DNA of 19,131 bases. Origin: Bacteriovoracaceae bacterium UBA4096. Lineage in GTDB: Bacteria > Bdellovibrionota > Bacteriovoracia > Bacteriovoracales > Bacteriovoracaceae. The stretch is from NCBI GenBank assembly GCA_002381945.1, contig DFXY01000014.1, forward strand, positions 35,614-54,744. Reading direction: 5' to 3'. This document shows positions 7,385 to 14,200 of the stretch, piece after piece. Positions within the stretch are counted from its first letter, which is position 1. Every line of letters starts with the position of its first letter. Both the position numbers and the translations under genes were made by a program. The notes beneath the pieces are model-generated. The model saw nothing but the letters and a program-made list of their open reading frames with translations, searched no databases and was not told where the DNA came from.

Positions 7385-8620
7385 ATGTCTAAAATTACCC
7401 GAAATGGTGAATCTTTTCTGGATTTTAAGAAAAGATCCAAAACCTCTGATTTTCCCACTTCTTTTTGCCATTATATACAGAGTTTTGGAGAGACTTATTT
7501 TTGGGAGAAAGGAAATTTCCATGTCATTACCAAGGCCCACCATGCCCGAGAGGTTTTGACCAGTGATGCTTACAGTGCAGACCGAAGTTCTTTTTTTATC
7601 TCAAGAATGCCTAAGCTTGATCTTGGTTTGATTCCAGATTTTTTTGGAGTCGTAAGTAAGATGATGGTGATGAGTGATGATCAGGACCATACTAAAAGAA
7701 GAAATCTGGCCGCTCATGGTTTTGAAGATCAGGTCCTCGAAAGGTTTTCGGAAAAGCTCCTTTTGACCGTTAAACTCTTACTGGAAGAAATTAAAGATAA
7801 AAAAGAAGTGGAATTTGTTGAAAGCGTGGCAAAAAAGCTTCCTTCATTAATCCTGGCAGACCTTTTTAGCATACCAGCGGGAGAGCGGGAGCAGTTTACC
7901 AAATGGTCGAGCACCATGACTGGTTTCTTCGGTGGGGCCTCTCAATACAGAAACGAAGACGGCATTGAGGTCAATCAGGCCGCTCTCTCTCTTAAGCATT
8001 ACTTTACAAAACTGATTGAAGATCGAAAAAAAACTCCCGGTGAGGACTATGTGTCACTTTTACTGAATTCGCCTGAAATAGAGAATTTTAGTCATGATGA
8101 AGTTCTCTCTCAGCTCATCATGATGTTAGTGGCGGGAATGGCAACAACTACAGACCAGGTTAGTAATATTATGTTTCAATTGGCGACCCATCCTGAAATA
8201 CAGAAAGAAGTCCGTGAGAATAAGAATTTGATTCCTTCGATGATTGAGGAATGTAAACGGTTTGATCCTGCTGTTACCTTTATTTTTCGGGTGGTACGAA
8301 AAGAGACGTCAATCGGGGAACAAACCATGGCCATTGGTGATGTTGTGTTTATCTCAACTCATGCAATCAATCGGGATATGAACTCTGACCTTGCGCCCGA
8401 TATTTTGAACATTCATCGGAAGGGGACTCATTTTGCTTACGGATATGGTGCTCATTATTGCATCGGGGCCAGGTTGGCACGGATGGAAATGAAGGCACTA
8501 TTTGAAGAATTACTCACTGGCCTACCCCCTTTTGAACTGGATCAGTCTAAAGATTCAATACGAGATCATTACTCCTTATCTTTTTCTGGTTTTCAACAAC
8601 TTAACCTTATAATCAACTGA
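7385..8620 (+). CDS. Cytochrome P450 of the isonitrile operon
   Basis: A 411-residue soluble bacterial P450. The haem-ligand loop is YGYGAHYCIG (352-361) with axial Cys359; the usual first Phe of FxxGxHxCxG is Tyr352. The K-helix ExxR is E289-x-x-R292. The I-helix reads AGMATTTD (250-257), so the acidic residue normally in AGx(D/E)TT is Ala253 while the threonines remain. The C-helix DHTKRRNL (101-108) is normal. AAGGAG at 7374-7379 overlaps the isnB stop and sits 5 nt before ATG 7385, giving tight operon linkage. Inferred role: oxidative tailoring of the isonitrile product, for example phenol coupling; yeast pairs the IsnA homologue DIT1 with the P450 DIT2 in dityrosine formation, and fungal xanthocillin clusters also carry a P450. 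No redox partner gene is nearby. Confidence 0.93.
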   Translation: MSKITRNGESFLDFKKRSKTSDFPTSFCHYIQSFGETYFWEKGNFHVITKAHHAREVLTSDAYSADRSSFFISRMPKLDLGLIPDFFGVVSKMMVMSDDQDHTKRRNLAAHGFEDQVLERFSEKLLLTVKLLLEEIKDKKEVEFVESVAKKLPSLILADLFSIPAGEREQFTKWSSTMTGFFGGASQYRNEDGIEVNQAALSLKHYFTKLIEDRKKTPGEDYVSLLLNSPEIENFSHDEVLSQLIMMLVAGMATTTDQVSNIMFQLATHPEIQKEVRENKNLIPSMIEECKRFDPAVTFIFRVVRKETSIGEQTMAIGDVVFISTHAINRDMNSDLAPDILNIHRKGTHFAYGYGAHYCIGARLARMEMKALFEELLTGLPPFELDQSKDSIRDHYSLSFSGFQQLNLIIN

Positions 8621-8648
8621 CTTAAACTGAATGTATTAAGACTTTATT

Positions 8649-8754
8649 ATTAAGGAGGGCAGTTATGATATTTAGAAAGGAATAAAACTTAAGGGCCCAG
8701 TATTAATTTTAATTTTAAATTAAGGAGCTTACTGATTCTAGGCGATAAGTATGT
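8649..8754 (+). promoter_or_regulatory. Leader of the signalling operon with a 6-codon mini-ORF
   Basis: The gap before the HD-GYP gene contains ATTAAGGAG twice (8649-8657 and 8719-8727). The first is an ideal Shine-Dalgarno, 6-7 nt before ATG 8665, which opens a six-codon frame (MIFRKE, stop 8683-8685). The second has no ATG, GTG or TTG at proper spacing. The HD-GYP start at 8755 itself has only a weak ribosome site. A translated leader or a ribosome standby arrangement is possible; the stretch is AT-rich with no evident hairpin. Confidence 0.3.
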
Positions 8755-10140
8755 ATGTCAATTCTCATTTGTGATCCTGATATGGCCTGGGCCGAAAAGG
8801 TACGTAAGCACTTTACGCAGCTCAATTTAGTCGCGGACATTGCAAACAATGGAAAAGAATGTCAGCTTAAAATTTATAAAAATAAATACGAATGTGTCAT
8901 TTTAGATATTGATACTATCCACCATTCTGGTGCTGAGGTTTTAAAGTTTATCAGACTTAACTTCCCAATGATTCGAGTCGTTTTGACTGTATCAAGTTCT
9001 AAAAGGCTTGATGAGTTGCTGATTGTTAAAGAAGACCTGGCCAATATGGGGGTTTCAACATTGTTGATTAAACCTTATGGACTGGATAAAATTCTCAGTG
9101 TTGTAGAAGAACAGAACTTTCATTCCTCATGGAAGAGCATTATTGAAAATGATGTCCTCGAGGAGGAAGTCGAAGTTACTGTCCAAGATAATGAATTTAC
9201 AAAAATAGACTTGCATCTCTTGAGCCTGGAGAATGCAGCTATCTTTGACTGCTATGTTAGACTTACAAAGAATAAATACATTAAGATTTTTAACCGTGGT
9301 GATGTCTTTAATAAAGAAAGAATCGCTAAGCACTTCTCTTCGAGCAAAGACAAGTCAATCTATTTCAAGACCAAAGATCGTTCGGTTTATATTAACTTTA
9401 TGAACGACTTCATCTTAAAGACGGTAAAGAGCAATGAGGCGACTACTTCTAAAAAGGTGTTACTTGCCAAGAGCCTGACTGAAAAATACATTGAGGAAGT
9501 CTATACCAAAGGTCTCCATCCCCAATTAATGAATGAAGGCAAAAAAGTTTGTGAGAATATGTATGACATCATTCTTGGAAGTAAAGATCTATCAATTCTT
9601 ATGAGAGATTATAGAGAGAATGGAAATGATGATCTGGCCCATTGTTTTCTAACCTCTTTTTTTAGTGTGATGATTGCTAAAAATTTAAACTGGAAAAGTA
9701 GCCGAACAATTGAAGCTGTCGCCTTGGGTGGTCTTATTCATGATATCGGGAAGTTAAAACTTGATCGGAAAATTCGGACTAAAAAAGTCAGTGAGTTAAC
9801 TGAGTTTGAACTTGCCCAATATAAAAGGCATCCTGAATTAGGTGTTGATTTACTCCAAAACTGCTCTGGAATCAGTGAATCAGTCATTCAAATTGTTTAT
9901 CAGCATCATGAGTATATGGGAGGGGACGGTTTTCCCAATAAACTAAGTGGGGCCAAAATTTATCCATTGGCAAAAGTCGTTGGTTTGGCCAATTCTTTTG
10001 TCCATGATATGATTGAATTGAATACAAACCCATTGGATACGATTAAGGCCCTTATTTCTAATCGGAATAAAGTCCTAAGATTTGATCCTTTGATTGTTAA
10101 AGCATTGATAAGTAGTTTTATAAAATCGGAAGAAAAGTGA
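8755..10140 (+). CDS. Response regulator with HD-GYP domain (degenerate GYP motif)
   Basis: A 461-residue protein with three parts. Residues 1-120 are a receiver domain with acidic D7 and D9, phospho-acceptor D51 and conserved K106. Residues about 150-225 form a module (IDLHLLSLENAAIFDCYVRL onward) seen before HD-GYP domains in Bdellovibrio-type proteins. Residues about 290-455 are an HD-GYP domain: H296, the HD pair H329-D330 in IHDIGKLK, H359 in KRHPELG, H384-H385 and then G-G-D-G-F-P (389-394). The metal-binding residues are present, but the usual HHExxDGxGYP reads HHEYMGGDGFP, with GYP changed to GFP. HD-GYP proteins degrade cyclic di-GMP; the Bdellovibrio protein Bd1817 also lacks the active-site tyrosine yet keeps the fold. 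It heads an operon with two further receiver-type genes, the next overlapping by GTGA. Whether it is active or only a c-di-GMP sensor is open. Confidence 0.9.
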   Translation: MSILICDPDMAWAEKVRKHFTQLNLVADIANNGKECQLKIYKNKYECVILDIDTIHHSGAEVLKFIRLNFPMIRVVLTVSSSKRLDELLIVKEDLANMGVSTLLIKPYGLDKILSVVEEQNFHSSWKSIIENDVLEEEVEVTVQDNEFTKIDLHLLSLENAAIFDCYVRLTKNKYIKIFNRGDVFNKERIAKHFSSSKDKSIYFKTKDRSVYINFMNDFILKTVKSNEATTSKKVLLAKSLTEKYIEEVYTKGLHPQLMNEGKKVCENMYDIILGSKDLSILMRDYRENGNDDLAHCFLTSFFSVMIAKNLNWKSSRTIEAVALGGLIHDIGKLKLDRKIRTKKVSELTEFELAQYKRHPELGVDLLQNCSGISESVIQIVYQHHEYMGGDGFPNKLSGAKIYPLAKVVGLANSFVHDMIELNTNPLDTIKALISNRNKVLRFDPLIVKALISSFIKSEEK

Positions 10141-11738
10141 GCCCGCTTAAAGTACATTATTTAGGGGATGATCCTGATTTTATCAAAAGTATTCAGGAAT
10201 TCATTCAACTAAAAAAACTGCTTGTTACTTTTTCTCACTCTATGGAGGATCCTCTCTCCATTTGTCTGGATATTTCTCCCCTTATTATTTTTCTTGATTT
10301 CACTAGCTTTACATGTTGGGACCTCTACATCCGCCAGACATGCTTCATAAAACGGACTACCCGATTTAAACCTGTGCTGTTTGTTGGCCTGTTTAAAGAT
10401 GAGGAAGAGTTAAAGAAAAATGATTTTATTTTTGCATCTGGTATTCAGTTCAGTTTTATTAAGGGAGGAGAAAATCAATCACTGTTTCGAGATAGTCTTT
10501 ATATTGCTTTTGATGAAAAGATCTCCTATCCCAATTATGCTGTGGCAAAAGGACTTCTTCAGACAATTACAGCGGGTATCTGTTCTACAGTGACTGAAAT
10601 TCATCCTGGTGGAGTGACTATTGAAACTGATTTAGAAACAGGCCAGAGTCAAATAAGCATTGTTCAAAAACTCTTTCCTGGTTTAGTGAAAATCGAGGCA
10701 ATTAATGATCCTGAACTTGCCGTAAGGTATCCCATGTTATCTTCCATCGAATCCCTTTTTCCGGTGGCCGACCCTTGGGAAGATGATACTGAAAGTTCGA
10801 TTTTGCCCGAAACGGTTGAGACCTGGATTGATCTTCATAAGGAGCACTTGATTGATAAAAGAGACTCCGTATTTATTGTCGATTCCAATTTCTCCGTTTT
10901 TAAGGATGCCTTTAAGATTGATAATGAATCTCAACTGCATACCCTATACTTTGAAGCACTGGCAGATACAAGGGGCTTTATTGAAAAGGTTAGGCCTCCT
11001 CTTATCTTTATTGATGTTAATGAACAAGATGAAGAACCCAATTCTCTCCATCAAGCTGAAAAACTTATTGAGTTAATTAGAAATCAGGAATCTTACGTCC
11101 CAATTCTTATTCTAAGTAATATGGCCACTTCCTCTTCGGCACTACAGAAATTTTTTAATTATAATTTTGTAATTTGCCTTCCCGAAAGGCTTGCAGGGGG
11201 AATGATTGAGAAATTCTCTGACTTATATTTAAAAAAGAAGCTAAATAAGAGTAAATCCTTCACTTATACACTTTCGCCTTCTTCTAATCTTCGTACTCTT
11301 GATGTTAATTTTGAAATAACGGTTATAAGACTGACTGAACATGAAATAATCTTCAAGAGCGACGTGTCCTTACCGATGTTTACAGTTCTACATTTTATTC
11401 ACCCAGTTGAATTTTATGCTACTTTAGTTCCTCATTTCTTAGATAATGCTGAAAGCCGGGACGAACGGATCAGAATAGGGCTGATTCACGGTGTTTCAGA
11501 GAAAAAGTTAGAGCTACTAAGACAATTCGTGAATCTCCTGATCGTTAAGCCAACGCTGGATTTTAAGACTGATATTAAGACACATCTAATTCCTGCAAAA
11601 GAAGAGAAAAAAGATGAAACGAAAAGTGAAAAGAAAGAGGACGTATTCTTAGAGCTTGAGACCCCGAAAAAAGTTGATAAAGTTATGAATGAAATTCCCA
11701 AACGAAAAGTTAGATTTCAGGGGAAATCAAAATTATAG
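10137..11738 (+). CDS. Unrecognised signalling protein with two receiver-like and two PilZ-like segments
   Basis: A 533-residue protein starting at GTG 10137, overlapping the upstream TGA as GTGA. I see two similar halves. Half one: receiver-like 1-125 with D11-D12, D54 in IIFLDF and K109 in FIKGG; then 130-235, with a PilZ-like stretch around TEIHPGGVTIETDL (153-166). Half two: receiver-like 243-367 with D249 in FIVDS and D293 in IFIDV, but the Lys normally before Pro is Leu348 (ICLPE); then 372-470, with a comparable stretch around RLTEHEIIFKSDV (398-410). The C-terminal tail (485-533) is a Lys/Glu-rich, probably disordered extension. There is no enzymatic output domain. It lies between an HD-GYP protein and a CheY-like protein, so a scaffold or c-di-GMP/phosphorylation sensor is a reasonable inference. 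The domain names rest on secondary-structure pattern, not strong motifs. Confidence 0.6.
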   Translation: MSPLKVHYLGDDPDFIKSIQEFIQLKKLLVTFSHSMEDPLSICLDISPLIIFLDFTSFTCWDLYIRQTCFIKRTTRFKPVLFVGLFKDEEELKKNDFIFASGIQFSFIKGGENQSLFRDSLYIAFDEKISYPNYAVAKGLLQTITAGICSTVTEIHPGGVTIETDLETGQSQISIVQKLFPGLVKIEAINDPELAVRYPMLSSIESLFPVADPWEDDTESSILPETVETWIDLHKEHLIDKRDSVFIVDSNFSVFKDAFKIDNESQLHTLYFEALADTRGFIEKVRPPLIFIDVNEQDEEPNSLHQAEKLIELIRNQESYVPILILSNMATSSSALQKFFNYNFVICLPERLAGGMIEKFSDLYLKKKLNKSKSFTYTLSPSSNLRTLDVNFEITVIRLTEHEIIFKSDVSLPMFTVLHFIHPVEFYATLVPHFLDNAESRDERIRIGLIHGVSEKKLELLRQFVNLLIVKPTLDFKTDIKTHLIPAKEEKKDETKSEKKEDVFLELETPKKVDKVMNEIPKRKVRFQGKSKL

Positions 11739-11748
11739 GAGTATCCTT

Positions 11749-12192
11749 ATGCCAAAAGGGAATTTGTTAATTGTTGATGATGAACCTCTTTTGCTTAAAA
11801 GCCTGAAGGCCAATCTGGAAGAATATGCTGACAATATATTCATTGCTGAAAATGGTATTGAAGCAATGGACATCGTTGGTAAAGAGGAAATTCATTGTAT
11901 TATCTGTGATATTAATATGCCTCAAATGAATGGTGTAGAGGTTATAAAACGAATTAGGGAATCGGGGAATGACGTTCCATTTATCTTTTATACTGGTCAC
12001 GGGAATAGAGATCTGATGTTTGAGGCCATCAAGTATGGAGCTTTTGATTTTCTGGATAAACCTTTATTTAATGGGTTAGAGGAAGTCATCGCTCAAGGTA
12101 TGAAAAATGGTTTTAATAAAGGTCGTGATACGACTGAGGATGAAAAAGAAATTATGTCGGAGTATAAAAGGCTCTTAAAAGAGCTTGAATGA
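11749..12192 (+). CDS. Single-domain CheY-like response regulator
   Basis: A 147-residue receiver protein without an output domain. Canonical residues are all present: D10-D11 in IVDDEP, phospho-acceptor D54 in ICDINMPQMNG, T82 in YTGHG and K104 in LDKP. Residues 125-147 are a charged helical tail. I chose ATG 11749, which has TAGGAGT at 11736-11742 six nt upstream and begins directly with the receiver fold; an in-frame ATG at 11689 would add 20 residues overlapping the previous gene and has no ribosome site. It follows the dual receiver-like gene by 10 nt and is the last gene before a strong terminator. It probably relays phosphate among, or binds to, the two upstream proteins; no histidine kinase is encoded nearby. 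Confidence 0.92.
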   Translation: MPKGNLLIVDDEPLLLKSLKANLEEYADNIFIAENGIEAMDIVGKEEIHCIICDINMPQMNGVEVIKRIRESGNDVPFIFYTGHGNRDLMFEAIKYGAFDFLDKPLFNGLEEVIAQGMKNGFNKGRDTTEDEKEIMSEYKRLLKELE

Positions 12193-12195
12193 TTT

Positions 12196-12242
12196 AAAAC
12201 TGCCCTACTTTTGGTGTTAACCAGTATAAGGGGGCAGTTTTT
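12196..12242 (+). terminator. Rho-independent terminator of the signalling operon
   Basis: AAAACTGCCC (12196-12205) pairs exactly with GGGCAGTTTT (12232-12241), and the arm ends in a T run (12238-12242). Inside the loop TACT (12206-12209) can pair with AGTA (12223-12226) and GGT with ACC, extending the structure. It begins 3 nt after the CheY-like gene's stop. Confidence 0.85.
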
Positions 12243-12282
12243 AGACCTTGTGCTTCCTTCTTGCTTTGACTAAGCTCATGGC

Positions 12283-13242
12283 ATGGATAATGAAGAAAAT
12301 AATGAATTCATCGCTAGTGTCATAGATCAATCACTTGGTCTTCCTCCTGAAGAATTACCTCCGGTATTTCATAGGGCGGCACAAAGTCTTCCTAGGTGGC
12401 ATCTTTTGATGCTTCAGGACCGTCGTCGCATGGAATATTATAGTGATGTGATAAGACCCAAGGTCGAGGGTAAAATTGTCCTTGATGTAGGGACTGGGTC
12501 AGGCATTCTTTCACATCTTGCCCTTAAGTGGGGAGCTAAAAAAGTTTATTCAATTGAACAGAATCCTGCTCTTCAGGCCGTTTACCGTCATCTTATGAAG
12601 ATTCCACTTAAAAATGGGAAAGCAGAATTAATTTGTGATGATGCTCAATTCCTGCGTTTGGAACAATTCCATGAAGGTCCGCCTGATGTGGTAGTCCACG
12701 AATTATTTGGTTCTATTGGAATGGGGGAGAATCTTATTCCTATTTTTCGAGCATTAAGTTCAGAAGGAATCTTGACTCATAAAACCGATATTGTGCCAGA
12801 CTGTCTTGAGGTCTTGGTGCGTCCCGTTTGGAGTGAACTGATCGCTAAAGAAGGGGTGGTTCCTGCCTTTGATGATTATCCCCTTGATGCTATGAATGTT
12901 TTTGGATGTCAGACTTTTTGGGAACAAGATTATCTGGCATCACGGGCATCCAATTGGCAGATGGCGGGGGATTCCCAACGTCTTTTTAAATGTAACTTAC
13001 GGGATTTGAATTTACCTGACTTGGTTGAACTTTCATTCAAGGCCAGTCACTGTTCACATCTTAAATTATGGATGAAAATTGAAGATACTAAAACTGGTCT
13101 TATTCATGCCAATGATCATCAGGAAGTTGATACTCATTGGGCCAATGCTTTTCTGAGTATTCCAAATTGGCTAAGAGGAAAAGACTTTAAAGTGGAATTT
13201 AAGATTTATCCGAATAATATTCAGGTTCATCGCTTCTTTTAA
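12283..13242 (+). CDS. Protein arginine methyltransferase-like SAM-dependent methyltransferase
   Basis: A 319-residue methyltransferase with the layout of eukaryotic PRMTs. HLLMLQDRRRMEYYSDVI (40-57) matches the PRMT N-terminal H-x-x-M-L-x-D-x-x-R helix. SAM motif I is VLDVGTGSG (66-74), with acidic E92 ending the next strand. The double-E loop is HELFGSIGMGE, with E140 and E149 spaced exactly as E144/E153 of PRMT1. After the Rossmann part, a beta-barrel-like region carries D-T-H-W (283-286), the PRMT THW loop. These elements together argue for methyl transfer to arginine guanidinium groups rather than an L11 methyltransferase, which lacks them. The target is unknown. It follows the terminator of the signalling operon and has its own start at ATG 12283 with a weak ribosome site; the next gene begins 68 nt downstream. 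Confidence 0.75.
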   Translation: MDNEENNEFIASVIDQSLGLPPEELPPVFHRAAQSLPRWHLLMLQDRRRMEYYSDVIRPKVEGKIVLDVGTGSGILSHLALKWGAKKVYSIEQNPALQAVYRHLMKIPLKNGKAELICDDAQFLRLEQFHEGPPDVVVHELFGSIGMGENLIPIFRALSSEGILTHKTDIVPDCLEVLVRPVWSELIAKEGVVPAFDDYPLDAMNVFGCQTFWEQDYLASRASNWQMAGDSQRLFKCNLRDLNLPDLVELSFKASHCSHLKLWMKIEDTKTGLIHANDHQEVDTHWANAFLSIPNWLRGKDFKVEFKIYPNNIQVHRFF

Positions 13243-13310
13243 TACCTGTCTTTTTCGCTTTTATTACACAGCAACTTTAAAATGGTCCCCCTATTGGTTA
13301 ATGTTTCTAT

Positions 13311-13646
13311 ATGGGCTTTGAAAAAGTCATTTCAAGCATTATCCAGATAGTAGAGGCCACAGGAATCGTAGTTATCCTGATAGGTGGAGTTTATGCCAGT
13401 GTGAAGTTTCTGTTAGATTCCTGGAACAAAACACTTGGGGCCTATGAAGTCCTGCGCCGACGCTTAGGACAAGCGATTATTCTAGGTCTGGAGTTTTTAG
13501 TCGCGGGTGATATTATTTTCACTGTAACCCTAAAGGCAGATGTTCAAAGTGTCCTGGGTCTGGGACTTCTCATCATCATCAGAACTTTTTTGTCATTCTC
13601 TCTTCAGTTTGAATTGCAGAATCGTCTTCCTTGGACCAAAGCGTGA
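13311..13646 (+). CDS. DUF1622 family membrane protein
   Basis: A 111-residue protein with three hydrophobic segments (about 6-33, 49-68, 75-95) that matches the DUF1622 family in length and in the conserved middle part, where RRRLGQAIILGLEFLVAGDI precedes the second membrane helix. The function of the family is not known. The start at ATG 13311 begins right before the first helix; upstream there is no clear Shine-Dalgarno. Its stop overlaps the start of the next gene (GTGA at 13643-13646), suggesting that the two are translated together. Confidence 0.85.
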   Translation: MGFEKVISSIIQIVEATGIVVILIGGVYASVKFLLDSWNKTLGAYEVLRRRLGQAIILGLEFLVAGDIIFTVTLKADVQSVLGLGLLIIIRTFLSFSLQFELQNRLPWTKA

Positions 13647-14200
13647 GATTATTACTTGCTTTGGACGTGCATTCTTTTGATCCAGATTTAAAGAAGCTAA
13701 AAATAAATTTGGGAAAAGCTAAAAACTTGGAGCATCGGTGGATTCCAAAAGAGCACTGGCATATTCCTCTTTGTCAGTTAGGGGAGATGAGTCAGGAAAA
13801 ATTACAGCAGATTTATCCCATGATAATGTCAGTGGTAAGAAAAATATCCTCATTTGATTTGAAGTTAAGAGGCGTCTGGGCCTATCCCACTCAGGAGCGC
13901 GGAAGACTCCTCTGGATAGGTGTTCAGAACTCAAAAGAACTAAGAGAACTCCAGGCAGGTTTAGTCAAAGAACTAAATTTAGAGAGTGAAGATTACCGTC
14001 CTTATTTGCCCATTGTGAGACTAAGAAATTTTCGGGAATTGAGTGATCTGTTGTCACCTTTTAAAAATAGTGAGTTTGGAAAAATACGAATCCAACGAAT
14101 CAGTCTTTATGCAATGACTTCGGGAGGGGCCTTTCCTTCTTACCGTAAGATAATTAGTTTTGACCTCTCAGAGCTTGGATCTCGTGATTTGCATTTTTAA
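13643..14200 (+). CDS. LigT/ThpR-like 2H-family protein with lost second catalytic histidine
   Basis: A 185-residue protein related to RNA 2',3'-cyclic phosphodiesterase (ThpR/LigT). I chose GTG 13643, giving MRLLLALDVHS, the usual ThpR N-terminus, and a GTGA overlap with the upstream gene; an in-frame TTG at 13631 would add four residues. Family landmarks are this first strand, WHIPLCQLGEM (39-49), and RGRLLWIGV (86-94). The active site of the family has two H-x-T/S motifs. Here the first reads H40-I-P42 and the second Y121-L-P123 in YRPYLPIVRL. So the second His is Tyr and both Thr are Pro. Loss of phosphodiesterase or ligase activity is expected, though RNA or nucleotide binding could remain. 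The last 33 nt overlap the convergent lipoprotein gene. Confidence 0.72.
   Translation: MRLLLALDVHSFDPDLKKLKINLGKAKNLEHRWIPKEHWHIPLCQLGEMSQEKLQQIYPMIMSVVRKISSFDLKLRGVWAYPTQERGRLLWIGVQNSKELRELQAGLVKELNLESEDYRPYLPIVRLRNFRELSDLLSPFKNSEFGKIRIQRISLYAMTSGGAFPSYRKIISFDLSELGSRDLHF

Noticed and set aside
8621..8640. Possible terminator after the P450 gene (CTTAA ... TTAAG)
   Set aside because: The stem is only 5 AT-rich base pairs with a 10-nt loop; too weak to call.
8716..8748. FliA (sigma-28)-like promoter: TAAATTAA followed by GGCGATAA before the HD-GYP gene
   Set aside because: The -10-like box is close to GCCGATAA, but the spacer is 17 nt instead of about 11, and no -35 match lies at the correct distance.
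11689..11748. Longer N-terminus of the CheY-like protein from ATG 11689
   Set aside because: The added 20 residues overlap the previous gene and do not resemble receiver sequence; the good ribosome site points to ATG 11749.
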